DNA of 64,000 nucleotides from Ostreococcus lucimarinus CCE9901. Its lineage: Eukaryota > Chlorophyta > Mamiellophyceae > Mamiellales > Bathycoccaceae. The stretch lies in assembly GCF_000092065.1 (NCBI RefSeq), contig NC_009375.1, forward strand, positions 186,001-250,000, in the 5' to 3' direction. The translations under genes were made by a program, and so were the position numbers. The notes under the pieces were generated by a model. The model saw only the letters and a program-made list of their open reading frames with translations, searched no databases and had not been told where the DNA came from. Of this stretch, positions 19,108-28,080 are shown piece after piece. Each line of letters opens with the position of its first letter. The first letter of the stretch is position 1.

Positions 19108-20532
19108 TCACGCGTCGTTCGCGACTTTCATCGTGCCGCAGCACTTGGTCGCCTGACGCGTTTCGGTCGTCGATTGGTGTCCGCAATAAAGTTTGTACGG
19201 ACCTTGGCATCCGCACCAGAAGCACGCACAACCGCTCACGCAGCCCATCAATGGACCACAATATTTATTGTCGTGATCGTACCGGAGCGAAAAGTCGCGC
19301 TTTGTCGTTCGGTCACACACCGCGATTTGGTTGAAGTACTCGCAAAAATCGTCAAACTCCATCCAAAACACGCCGTCGTGATGATCGTTCACGTACGCGA
19401 GCTCCTTCGCGATGGCCGGGTGTTTGTCCCATTCTTTCGATCCATCAGCCCAAGCGCCCTTCCATTCAAACGTCGACCACGGATTGCGAAGCTTGATGAA
19501 ACGCTTTCCACCGACGCCCCAAGAGCGTCCAGCCCAACGCACGGAGATGACGGAGAACAAGTGACCGGACACCAAGCCGGTGGTTTCGTCTTTGCTCTCG
19601 CCATTTTTAGTCATCCTCGACACGGCGATCAGGGACTTGATGCTGTCGTACTGGGTCAGGATGTTGAACAATTTATCGCGCACGATGTTTTCCTCGACTT
19701 CTTCGTGATAGATGCGATCCTTCTTACCGCCGTCACCGGGCTTACCGATAAACTTCATGTTGTGTCGCCGCCACGTGCGTTCGACGTCCATGCGCTTCTT
19801 GAGCAAGAAGACGTTATCGCCCGTGAGCGCGTGCGTGGCCCACGTGCCGAACCCGCCGTCCAGCGCGGCGTAGCTCCCCATAAACTTAGCCATCGCCTTC
19901 TCCACGATCAAAGGCCAAAACTCGTTGTTGTGCGGTTGCATAAATATCGGATTCTTCGTCCCCTTGTAACAAGGAATGAGATCGTCCACCGTCACGGTGA
20001 CCCACCTCTTCTCCTTGCCGTCGTAAAACCGCACGCGATACTTGCCGCGAAGCGACTTTTCCCCGTTCAATATCAACCGTTTGATCGCTCCCGGGTGTTC
20101 CGCCAGGCACGCCAGCGCGCTCACCAACCAACAATCCCCGAGCTGGCCCTGCACGCAGTCCCGAGGTTCGATGATTCCCTGATACAGCACCATCGGCTTG
20201 TCCTCGCTCCCCGCGCTCAGGTCGTCGACGCGCGCCCAATCGCACCCGCGAAATTCGCAATCCACCCCGAGCGCCGCGTCGCCCGCCCAGACCTTATCCT
20301 CGTACCGAAAGCATTCCAGCAGGCAACAGCACAGCGATCCCATCGCGCCGCGCGCGCCCAGCCGCGCGTACGCGCCGAGGCACGGCGTCAGATACGCATC
20401 GATCGCGTTCCACGCGAGGACGAACGGCGCGACGAGCGCCGCGACCGCGGGGTGCCCGTTCCCGGCGCAGTGCGTCGCCGCGCACGATTCCTGCGACTCG
20501 ACGTCGCGCGCGTTCGAGCGCGCGGGCGCCAT
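19108..20532 (-). CDS. Calpain-type cysteine protease
   Basis: 474 residues. The catalytic Cys is in QGQLGDCWLVSALA (about 130), the His in GLVSGHLFSVISV (about 325) and the Asn in KLRNPWS (about 347), so the papain-like calpain triad is complete. The N-terminal 90 residues are hydrophobic in part and contain LCCCLLECF, a possible palmitoylation site. After the protease core the last 60 residues are Cys-rich (CGPLMGCVSGCACFWCGCQ), unusual for calpains. No C2-like or EF-hand domain is visible, so calcium dependence would have to come from the core itself. Diverges from the LysM gene with 74 bp between starts. Confidence 0.88.
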   Translation of the reverse strand: MAPARSNARDVESQESCAATHCAGNGHPAVAALVAPFVLAWNAIDAYLTPCLGAYARLGARGAMGSLCCCLLECFRYEDKVWAGDAALGVDCEFRGCDWARVDDLSAGSEDKPMVLYQGIIEPRDCVQGQLGDCWLVSALACLAEHPGAIKRLILNGEKSLRGKYRVRFYDGKEKRWVTVTVDDLIPCYKGTKNPIFMQPHNNEFWPLIVEKAMAKFMGSYAALDGGFGTWATHALTGDNVFLLKKRMDVERTWRRHNMKFIGKPGDGGKKDRIYHEEVEENIVRDKLFNILTQYDSIKSLIAVSRMTKNGESKDETTGLVSGHLFSVISVRWAGRSWGVGGKRFIKLRNPWSTFEWKGAWADGSKEWDKHPAIAKELAYVNDHHDGVFWMEFDDFCEYFNQIAVCDRTTKRDFSLRYDHDNKYCGPLMGCVSGCACFWCGCQGPYKLYCGHQSTTETRQATKCCGTMKVANDA

Positions 20533-20606
20533 GGCGCGCGTCGACGTGACGCCCGACCGTTCGTTCGCGGTCGGTCGACGCGCGCGTCGCCACAGCGCCG
20601 CGCGCG

Positions 20607-22661
20607 ATGTCGAGCGACGGCGACGACGGCGACGACGGCCGAGGGCGCGACGACGGCGACGACGGCGACGACGCGCGGCGCGCGGGCGCGTCGCGCGCGC
20701 GCGCGGACGCGAGAGGGACGAATAATCATCGCAATCACGACGATGGCGTTCGAAATCAACGACGACGACGGTCGAGCGACGACGCGCGCGACGGCGCAGA
20801 CGACGAGACGACGAACGCGCGAGCGACCGACGGTGACGACGAACGAACGGACGCGCGACTGTTCCCGCCGACGCGCGCGGACGAGGAGGGGACGAAGACG
20901 CGGACGCGCGGGGACGAGGCGACGCGCGGGACGAACGAGGCGAAGGAAAACGACGACGAGGGGCGAAGGAAAGCGAACGAGCGCGGGAAAACGCGCGGGA
21001 GGGAAGGCGATGGCGGCGTGGGAGCGACGGGGGGGTCGATCGTGGACGCGGCGAGGGAGAGCGCGACGGCGGGGTTGGCGGTGTGCGGAAACGTGTACGT
21101 GCGGAGCGTGGAGAATAAGCTGCCGCCGGGAGTGCGATCGGTGGTGAAGGGCGCGAGGTGCGAGGTGCGGACGTTCGCGGATGTATTCTTTGCGACGATG
21201 TTCGCGTCGTGCGCGCTGACGGTGCGCGTGGTGGGGGCGGGGGCGGGGGCGGCGCGACGCGCGGGCGAACGGACGATGTCGACGGCGGGGGAGGCGAGCG
21301 CGAGAATCGCGCGCGAGGTCAAGATGAAGACGATGACGATCGCCAAGGGCGGGAACGACCGCAAAGAAGCGCGTGGGGAGGCGTCGAAGGCGTCTGAACC
21401 GTCGTCGGTGGCCTCGTTGGCGAAGGAGAAGACGAAAGAGGCGTTGCGAGGGCTCGACGACGCCAAGCTGGCCGCGCTGGCGAGCGTGAAATCTTTCTTC
21501 GATGACCGAAATAAACCAGGCGGGGACGGGACGAAGTCGAAAAAGAGTGGCGAAGCGTCCGGGTCGAAGTCGAAAAACGCGAAGAAGAAGTCGGTCGATG
21601 TGACGAAGACCAATGGCGACGCGAAGCCGCGGCGGAAGAAGTCGGTCGCGACGGAGGATGGGAAACTGAAAAGGCGCGTCGATCCTTTGCGAAGCCTCGT
21701 GAGCGAAGAAACGTCTAAAAAGGTTAAAGAAAAGTTAAAAGGGTTTGAGGATGCCGTTGGAAGTTGGCCAATGGTGCAAGCGGTGAAGCCACGCGTGGAT
21801 GGCTTCGTTGAAGCGTTCGCGGAGCGTCAACGCGTCGTCGTCGCCAAGCTGCACTCGTCCACCGAAGGCGGCGTCGACACCATACGCGGTGCGCGTGCGA
21901 GCTTGGTCCATCACGCTAAGGGCTTAAAAACACGCGTCGAGGATGGTGTCACCGGCGCGCGCGGTATTTTGGCTGGTGGAATCGCGAGCACGAGTAGACT
22001 CGTATCTCCGCTCCTCCGTCACGACAGGAGCGCGACGCAAAAAAGTCGACTGAAGACGTTTTTAAACCCTGGTTCGAGCGGACGTGCGATTATGAGAGAT
22101 GACGAGTACAGCGCTGCACAGATTGAGCGGCACCACGAGCTGAGTAAACAAGTGGAGCGCGCGGCGAAGCTTTCTCGCGAGGCGGATGGCGAGTTGCTCG
22201 CCAAGCCGCTGCGCGTCGTCGTGCAGCCGGAGGACAATCTGTTCGACATCGCCAGCATCGCTGGCATCAGCGTCATGGATCTCGCGCGCTACAACAACTT
22301 GCGTCCGCATCCAGAGAGCCACTTCCTCAAGATTGACCCCGGCCAGGTCCTGTACGTCCCTTCGCGGTCTTTGCTCGACCGCCTTCCCGCGATCGATCGC
22401 GCTAGAGAGCCCAAATACGAGCTCTCCGTCCGCGTCACCGACGTCCCGCGCGCGGCACCACCACCGACCGCTTCGTCTCGCCTCGTGCATCCATCGCGTC
22501 ACTCCAGGCACAAATCCGTGCGCGAATCCGACGACGCGTTGGAGTCATCCAACTTTGCCGCGTCTCTGGGCGTCTCGCTCGCCCTGTGCGCCGCCGCGCT
22601 CGCCCTGCGCAGCGTTCGCGAAGCCATGAATTCCGACGACGAAGACGTCAACGACGCCTAA
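20607..22661 (+). CDS. LysM-domain membrane protein
   Basis: 684 residues. The first 150 are highly charged, repetitive Asp/Arg/Gly-rich. Residues about 155-215 contain one moderately hydrophobic segment (FADVFFATMFASCALTVRVV), then Lys/Ser-rich linkers. A single LysM domain sits at about 530-585 (VVVQPEDNLFDIASIAG, then ISVMDLARYNNL, then GQVLYVPSR). Near the C-terminus is a transmembrane helix (GVSLALCAAALALRSV), so it is probably membrane-anchored. LysM binds N-acetylglucosamine polymers in peptidoglycan or chitin; in eukaryotes it also occurs in TLDc/oxidation-resistance proteins. Ligand and compartment are unknown. Confidence 0.72.
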   Translation: MSSDGDDGDDGRGRDDGDDGDDARRAGASRARADARGTNNHRNHDDGVRNQRRRRSSDDARDGADDETTNARATDGDDERTDARLFPPTRADEEGTKTRTRGDEATRGTNEAKENDDEGRRKANERGKTRGREGDGGVGATGGSIVDAARESATAGLAVCGNVYVRSVENKLPPGVRSVVKGARCEVRTFADVFFATMFASCALTVRVVGAGAGAARRAGERTMSTAGEASARIAREVKMKTMTIAKGGNDRKEARGEASKASEPSSVASLAKEKTKEALRGLDDAKLAALASVKSFFDDRNKPGGDGTKSKKSGEASGSKSKNAKKKSVDVTKTNGDAKPRRKKSVATEDGKLKRRVDPLRSLVSEETSKKVKEKLKGFEDAVGSWPMVQAVKPRVDGFVEAFAERQRVVVAKLHSSTEGGVDTIRGARASLVHHAKGLKTRVEDGVTGARGILAGGIASTSRLVSPLLRHDRSATQKSRLKTFLNPGSSGRAIMRDDEYSAAQIERHHELSKQVERAAKLSREADGELLAKPLRVVVQPEDNLFDIASIAGISVMDLARYNNLRPHPESHFLKIDPGQVLYVPSRSLLDRLPAIDRAREPKYELSVRVTDVPRAAPPPTASSRLVHPSRHSRHKSVRESDDALESSNFAASLGVSLALCAAALALRSVREAMNSDDEDVNDA

Positions 22662-22838
22662 CTCGCGCGCGAATCGTTCATTGTATATCTCATTTACCGC
22701 TAGCGCACAATTCCACGACCCCTCCCACGCGTCTCGATCGCCGACAGACTTTACCCGCGCGCGTCCCGGCGGGGACAGTCACCGGGCAATTCTTTCGAAT
22801 CGCGCATTCGCAATCGGTCAAATCGCGACTCGTGCGCG

Positions 22839-23720
22839 ATGCCGACCGCGCTCCGAGCGAGCCGCGCGCGAACGCCGACGAGCGAAAGCGCGCACGCGGT
22901 CGATGGCTTGCCCGGCACGCAACCGCGCGCGAAGAAAACAAAGGAAGTGAGCGGCGAATCGCTCGGCAAGTACCGAGGCGTGTACAAGTGGAAAAATGGA
23001 AAATACCGCGCGATGATCAATAGCGAGGGCAAGACGTACGGGCTGGGCGTGTTTAGCGACGTCGAGGCGGCGGCGATGGCGTTCGACCGGGCGAGCATCG
23101 TGCTCGGGAGGCAACCGAAGAATTTCGCGACGTCGAATCGGTATGAATTTGAGTTGGACGAGCTCTCAAAGTTGAACGGGAACATACAAGCGTTGCGAAG
23201 GATGACGAGCGATAGGGCGCCGGATAAGTCGAAGAGTATGAGCGTGTATAGAGGCGTGCACCGGTGCTCGCGAACGGGACGATATCGGAGCGAGATTGAA
23301 CACAACGGTAAAAAGTTTAGCTTGGGAGTGCACGCAAAGGAGGAGGACGCCGCGAGGACGTACGATCAAGCGGCTATAGTGTGTCTCGGCGGATTGGCCG
23401 TGACGAACTTCGATCGGCAGGAGTACCAACTCGCGCATTTAGACCATTTTGCGGGTGATTTAGACAAATATAGAGCGAGCTTACACATCAAGATTCGAAG
23501 ACAAGGTACCTCTCGATCCCGTTGTACGAGCAAGCACGAGGGTGTACGCAAGTACGAACACACCTGGAAGAGCGGTAAGAAGACTGTCAAATGGCGTGCC
23601 GAAGTTAAGGTTGAGGGTAAATCGAAACAGTTGGGTTATTTCCGTTCCGAGGACGAAGCGGCTCAGGCGGTGAAGACATTCCGCGTTGGGTACGCCGCCA
23701 CGGCCACGGCGGGCGCCTAG
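22839..23720 (+). CDS. AP2-domain transcription factor with three AP2 repeats
   Basis: 293 residues holding three AP2-like modules. The first (about 44-100) starts KYRGVYKWKNGKYRA and continues GVFSDVEAAAMAFDRA; the second (about 134-192) reads VYRGVHRCSRTGRYRSEI and EEDAARTYDQAAI; the third (about 228-287) is divergent, HEGVRKYEHTW, KWRAEV and YFRSEDEAAQAV. The YRG and aspartate-containing AA(R/M)AFD elements are those of plant AP2/ERF domains, which bind DNA through a three-stranded sheet. Almost nothing lies outside the repeats except a short basic N-terminus. Nuclear role inferred; targets unknown. Confidence 0.82.
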   Translation: MPTALRASRARTPTSESAHAVDGLPGTQPRAKKTKEVSGESLGKYRGVYKWKNGKYRAMINSEGKTYGLGVFSDVEAAAMAFDRASIVLGRQPKNFATSNRYEFELDELSKLNGNIQALRRMTSDRAPDKSKSMSVYRGVHRCSRTGRYRSEIEHNGKKFSLGVHAKEEDAARTYDQAAIVCLGGLAVTNFDRQEYQLAHLDHFAGDLDKYRASLHIKIRRQGTSRSRCTSKHEGVRKYEHTWKSGKKTVKWRAEVKVEGKSKQLGYFRSEDEAAQAVKTFRVGYAATATAGA

Positions 23721-23774
23721 ACTAGTTCCAACTACTTTTACATGCAATAACATCACAACGAATCTACAAATACC

Positions 23775-23803
23775 GACTACGAATACTAAAGACTACGAAT
23801 ACT
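23775..23803. repeat. Short direct repeat GACTACGAATACT x2
   Basis: Copies at 23775-23787 and 23791-23803, period 16 bp. The second overlaps the last codons and stop of the RING gene, so the duplication lies at its 3' end. Confidence 0.6.
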
Positions 23804-24557
23804 GAGGCCGACCGAGCCACACCGGCAACGAACTGCGACACAACGGACACGAATCGTCTCGCGCCAGCCACTCCTTCACGCAGCGCTCGTGAAACACGTG
23901 CGAAGCGCTGCACGGCATCGCCACGACCACTTCATCCGTCGCGTAGCAATCGAAACAAATTGAACACTTCATCCCTACTTCGTCATCGCGTGGTTTACGA
24001 TATCTCAGCGCTTCCACGCTCACCGTGGACGCCGCCGCGCGCGAACCTTCGCTCTCGTCAAAGTCTCGTTCTAAACCGTCGACGAGACTTTCAAGAGATC
24101 GTCGGCGCGCGGCTAAAATCAAACGCAGCGCCTCGTTCACGACACCATCGACGTTCTCATCCATCGTCTCGTCCTTCGTCTTCGTCTTCGTCTTCGGTGC
24201 CGTCTCGTCCTCGCGCGGCGCCGTCGCCGTCGCCTCGCGCGTCTCGGCCAACGTCGCCAACGCCGCCACCAGCGCCTCCCGATCGCTCCCACCGACCGCG
24301 TCGCGACACGCCTCGATCGCGCGCACGCCGACGTCCCACGCCTCCGCGCGCGCATCGCCGTATCGACTCTTCAGCGTCGTCGCGACGCGCCGTCCCGCGC
24401 GAGCCAGCGCGACGCTCACGCGCGCGTCGCCTTCGTCTCGCGCCCTCGCCGCGCGCTCGATCGCGCGCGCGCCGTCGCTGAACGTCGACCGCTTTCCCAA
24501 CGCCTCGATCGCGCCGTCGAGCGCGCGCGCGCGCGCGTCGTCGTCGGCGCGCGACAT
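23793..24557 (-). CDS. RING-H2 zinc-finger protein, putative E3 ubiquitin ligase
   Basis: 254 residues. The C-terminal 55 residues carry a RING-H2 finger: CSIC, then MPCSASHVFHERC and CPLC, with all eight ligands in C3H2C3 order. The remainder is alanine- and arginine-rich and predicted helical, with a conserved-looking DGVVNEALRLILAARRRSLESL before the finger. No membrane segment is seen. RING-H2 proteins recruit an E2 and pass ubiquitin to a substrate; the substrate is not apparent. The start is only 20 bp from that of the divergent GT64 gene. Confidence 0.85.
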   Translation of the reverse strand: MSRADDDARARALDGAIEALGKRSTFSDGARAIERAARARDEGDARVSVALARAGRRVATTLKSRYGDARAEAWDVGVRAIEACRDAVGGSDREALVAALATLAETREATATAPREDETAPKTKTKTKDETMDENVDGVVNEALRLILAARRRSLESLVDGLERDFDESEGSRAAASTVSVEALRYRKPRDDEVGMKCSICFDCYATDEVVVAMPCSASHVFHERCVKEWLARDDSCPLCRSSLPVWLGRPQYS

Positions 24558-24577
24558 GACGCGGCACTGTGTGACGC

Positions 24578-25684
24578 ATGCGCGTTCGCCCGTCCGCGAT
24601 GGCGACGGCGTCGAGCGCGCGCGCGGCGACGCACGCGTCCGCGGCGGCGCGGCGCGGATCGACGCACGCGATGCGCGCGCGAGGAGGGGCGCCGCGCGTC
24701 GTCGCGCGCGTCGCGGGGACGGTTTTGGGGATTTGGGCGATGGCGCACTTGGCGCGCGCGACGTCTCGCGCGTTCGCGCCGACGCTCAACGCGCACCGCG
24801 ATCGAAGCGGACGGTGCGAGGAGACGCCGGGGAAGTGGGACGTCGACGCGGCGCGAGCGCGGGCGCGGGCGCTGACGGCAGAGAGCGAGGCGATGCGCGC
24901 GGATGGGTTCGCGGTGCTGCTGAATACGTTTGAAAGACCGGATTTGTTGAAGACGGCGCTGAGACACTACGGGAAATGCCGAGGCGTGGAGGAGATACGC
25001 GTGGTGTGGAGCGAAAAACGCGACGCACCGCGAGAGGGGACGGCGGAGGATGGATACTTTGTGAAGAAGAAGCCGGGATTGGTGCGATACGACGCGCACG
25101 CGGAATCGACGAGCATACAGAATAGATTTGAACCGTTGGATGATTTGCGCACCAGGGCGGTGTTTAACGTGGATGAGGACGTGAGAATTCCGTGTGAGAC
25201 TTTATATAGAGGATTTAAGGCGTGGCAGAAGCACCCTGACGCGTTGGTGGGGTATTACGCGAGGAATTATGCGCCGGCGAAGAAGCCGAGCGACGGGTGC
25301 TCGTGGAGATACGTCGCGAACGAGTTTCAACTTTGGTGGAGTGGGAAGTACAGTATCATCCTCACCAAGGCGGCGTTCATGGATCAAAAATATTTAAAAC
25401 TGTATAAGGAGCATTTACCCGACGGTGTGCGGGAATACATCGACAAGGGGGGGGGGAATTGCGAGGACATCGCGATGCAATTTTTAATCTCCTCGATTAC
25501 GCGCGAGGCGCCCGTGTACGTGCCGGCAAGTTTGATGTATTACACCAAGGCTAAGTTGGGTGGAGTTGGCGTCGCTGGAATTAGCAGTGGTGCGGGACAT
25601 CACCTCAAGCGCGGTGATTGCATCACGGATTTCCAGACGATGTTTGGCGCCGAACACATACCCCTCGTGGAAACGTATCAATAG
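24578..25684 (+). CDS. GT64 (exostosin-like) glycosyltransferase, type II membrane protein
   Basis: 368 residues. A single hydrophobic segment near residues 48-62 (VAGTVLGIWAMAHLA) after a basic N-terminus fits a type II Golgi anchor. The catalytic region shows TFERPDLLKTALRHYGKC (about 121), the metal-binding NVDEDVRIPCE (about 198), and NCEDIAMQFL (about 293), all landmarks of the exostosin C-terminal / EXTL2 family GT64. In animals these add N-acetylhexosamine to heparan sulfate; plant members act on cell-surface glycans such as GIPC lipids. Donor and acceptor here are unknown. An alternative start is the Met at 24599. Confidence 0.88.
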   Translation: MRVRPSAMATASSARAATHASAAARRGSTHAMRARGGAPRVVARVAGTVLGIWAMAHLARATSRAFAPTLNAHRDRSGRCEETPGKWDVDAARARARALTAESEAMRADGFAVLLNTFERPDLLKTALRHYGKCRGVEEIRVVWSEKRDAPREGTAEDGYFVKKKPGLVRYDAHAESTSIQNRFEPLDDLRTRAVFNVDEDVRIPCETLYRGFKAWQKHPDALVGYYARNYAPAKKPSDGCSWRYVANEFQLWWSGKYSIILTKAAFMDQKYLKLYKEHLPDGVREYIDKGGGNCEDIAMQFLISSITREAPVYVPASLMYYTKAKLGGVGVAGISSGAGHHLKRGDCITDFQTMFGAEHIPLVETYQ

Positions 25685-25727
25685 CGAGCAATGCATTACA
25701 TATATTCACGCGTCAGCAATCACGCGC

Positions 25728-27146
25728 TCACACCGCGTTTTCGAGGTACTTGCGCGTGAATTCGTCGCTCTCGCCGAGCTTGAAAGCGCGAGAGTGAATT
25801 TCGAGCACCGAACCCACGCGCATGTCGCGCAAGTCGTAAAACGCGCCCGTCTCGTCGCGCTTCCTGACTCTGGCGCGCTCCAGAAACTTGCTCGAGCAAC
25901 TGTCCTTTGACGCTTGTTCGAAAATTGACAACGTCTTGTCACCGACGTGGAACGAGACCACAAAACGACGCGAAGCATCGAATTCGCACACTTCATCAGC
26001 GTCGCTGATCGGGACCATTTCGGCGCGAAACTGCAAAACGATTTCGTCATCCTTCGCGACGTCCTTGCGCGGCGGCTTGGGAATGAGCGAAATGCAGTTT
26101 TGCAAGCTGTCCTCTTCGCTCCCGATGGCGAGACCTGTGTGCTCAGGTATGCGATGCGCTGGAACAGTATCCTCGGGCTCGGTGACGTCGTGCGGCTCGA
26201 AAGCAGCCTCCGTCAACTCGCCCGGGAATTTCGTCAGGTACCACGACTTCGTGAATTCGTCGCAGTCGTAGATGAAGAAATCTCTCTTGTACACTCGAAT
26301 CGTGTCCCCGACGTGCAAGTCTTCCGCGGTGACATAATCGAAATCATCGTTCGCTAGACCTCTGGCGTTCGCATCTTCATCGCGCAGAGGTAATCTGGAC
26401 CTGTGCAGAAGCGTCGAAGACATCCCGCTTCCTCGCCCCGATTTGTTCGCTTCGACTTCGGTGATGGCGACGGTGTCGTCGATGAGAAAGAACGTCAGAA
26501 CAAATCTTCGCCTGTCGCCGAATTTCGACCTGTCGTCCCAAACGCAGTAGAAGCGAAGCACTTGCTTGTCGTGCGTGAGAAATTTCCCTCGAGCATCCTT
26601 CTTCGTAGAACGCGCGGCGCGACGCGCGAGCCGAACCTCCTCCCACGACGGACCGACGCCGTCGGGTTCGCGCTCATCATTCGGGACATCGACGCCGACG
26701 CGTCCGAGGTAATCGCGCGTGAATCCATCGCAGCGATAAATTTTAAACTCGAACCCGTAGATCGTTACCGCTTTGCCAACGTTTAAATCTCCCAAAGTCA
26801 CGCCGCGCACGACGTGACGCTTGAGAAACGCGCCTTGGGGCATGCCGCTGTTCTCCACGCGCGGTTCCGTGATTTTGATCGATCCGTCCTCGAGGAAAAA
26901 GTAAATGACGCATTTCCGGCATCTCGCGCTCTCCTTTTGACCGTTTTCGACGGTTTCATCAAAATACGCGTTAAATCGCAAGACGAGCCCGTGCAATTTA
27001 ACGTACTCGGGCGCGTACGCCTTCGCCTCGCCGCGCGCGGGCGCGTCCGCGAACGCGTTCGCGTCGAACACATCGACCTCGCCGTCCGAGTCTCGAGGAA
27101 TCGCGTAGCCATTCACAAAACTCAGCGATTGCGTCTTCGGTTTCAT
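25728..27146 (-). CDS. DM10-domain protein, EFHC/Rib72-like
   Basis: 472 residues from the Met at 27146; the frame is open to 27260, but similarity to EFHC proteins begins right after this Met (QSLSFVNGYAI). Three DM10 domains: about 47-160 (IYFFLEDGSIKITEPRVENS, then GMPQGAFLKRH), about 185-320 (FFLIDDTVAITEVEANKSG) and about 360-470. EFHC1/2 and Chlamydomonas Rib72 have the same three DM10 domains plus a C-terminal EF-hand and line the lumen of doublet microtubules in cilia. Here the EF-hand is missing; the protein stops after the third DM10. DM10 modules also occur fused to nucleoside-diphosphate kinases, but no kinase domain is present. Confidence 0.85.
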   Translation of the reverse strand: MKPKTQSLSFVNGYAIPRDSDGEVDVFDANAFADAPARGEAKAYAPEYVKLHGLVLRFNAYFDETVENGQKESARCRKCVIYFFLEDGSIKITEPRVENSGMPQGAFLKRHVVRGVTLGDLNVGKAVTIYGFEFKIYRCDGFTRDYLGRVGVDVPNDEREPDGVGPSWEEVRLARRAARSTKKDARGKFLTHDKQVLRFYCVWDDRSKFGDRRRFVLTFFLIDDTVAITEVEANKSGRGSGMSSTLLHRSRLPLRDEDANARGLANDDFDYVTAEDLHVGDTIRVYKRDFFIYDCDEFTKSWYLTKFPGELTEAAFEPHDVTEPEDTVPAHRIPEHTGLAIGSEEDSLQNCISLIPKPPRKDVAKDDEIVLQFRAEMVPISDADEVCEFDASRRFVVSFHVGDKTLSIFEQASKDSCSSKFLERARVRKRDETGAFYDLRDMRVGSVLEIHSRAFKLGESDEFTRKYLENAV

Positions 27147-27667
27147 CGATGCCTGCGCGCGACGACGCATCGACGCTCCGTCGTGAGTCGTTCGAGTCGA
27201 GTCTTCGCGCGCGCGCGACGGCCGCCATCCGCGCGCGACGACGCACCGTCGGCGTTCCAATCATCCCCGGAAGATTCGCCAGAGTCACGCACTCCACCGC
27301 GCGCCGCGTCCTCGCGTTCGTTTCGCCCTCCATCGCGTTCGTTCACCGCTCTCCGCGCGTCGCGATGCGTCGCGATGCGTCGCGATGCGTCGCTTCGCCG
27401 ACTTCTATTTTCGGCGCTTCGCCTCCCCGACGACGCGCGCGCGGGAAGCGCGCCCGTAACAACGAACGCTGTTACGTCGTTCGACGCGGCCGTCACCGCG
27501 CCGCGCGTCGACGACCGCCTCGCGCGCGCGTCGACGACGACGCGTCGCGATCGACGCGGCGTCGCGCGTCGCTCGACCGTCCCGCGCGCGCGCCGCGCAT
27601 TCGCGCGTCGTCGTCGACGCGCGCGCGACGCATGCGGCACAGGATCGTCGAGCGACGCGCGCGCGCG
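27147..27667. other. Divergent promoter region with short tandem repeats
   Basis: 521 bp between the DM10 and TMEM230-like starts. GC-rich and open in several frames, but the translations are Arg/Ser low-complexity without family likeness. It holds a 10-bp tandem repeat at 27361-27393. Confidence 0.55.
27361..27393. repeat. 10-bp tandem repeat CGCGATGCGT x3.3
   Basis: Three perfect consecutive copies plus three bases, in the divergent promoter region between the DM10 and TMEM230-like genes. Confidence 0.8.
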
Positions 27668-28015
27668 ATGCACGCCGACCAGTTCCGCGATCCCGCGCGC
27701 GAGGACGAGGACGACGACGACGACGACGACGAGATGGACGCGCGGGCGCGGGCGCGGGCGTGGGCGCGACTGCCGACGAAGACGAAGTGCCTGGGACCGA
27801 CGCTGCTCGCGCTGGGGACGGCGATGCTCGGGACGCGCGCGCTCTTCGCGCTGGGCGCGATCGAGGCGGACGCGCACGCGGCGCGAGGGACGACGACGGC
27901 GCTGACGGTGGTGGGAGGGATGTGCGCGCTGGCGGGAGGGTACGCGACGACGGTGATGTGGATGACGGCGCGAGGCGCGCGCGGGTGGTCGTACGAGATG
28001 ATTCCGGGGGAGTGA
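27668..28015 (+). CDS. TMEM230: TMEM230-like small membrane protein
   Basis: 115 residues from ATG 27668, close to the usual 115-120 of this family; an in-frame ATG at 27632 would add 12. An acidic N-terminus (DEDDDDDDDE) is followed by two transmembrane segments (CLGPTLLALGTAMLGTRALF and TALTVVGGMCALAGGYATTV). It ends GARGWSYEMIPGE, matching the RGYSYDDIP tail of TMEM230/DUF872 proteins. Members sit in secretory or endosomal vesicles and act in trafficking. Convergent with the STE20 kinase gene, 65 bp between stops. Confidence 0.8.
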   Translation: MHADQFRDPAREDEDDDDDDDEMDARARARAWARLPTKTKCLGPTLLALGTAMLGTRALFALGAIEADAHAARGTTTALTVVGGMCALAGGYATTVMWMTARGARGWSYEMIPGE

Positions 28016-28080
28016 GGACGACGGGTTCGGGACGCGAGGCGGCGTCGGGTGATGTTACAGAGTCGATGTGAAGCGCGCGT

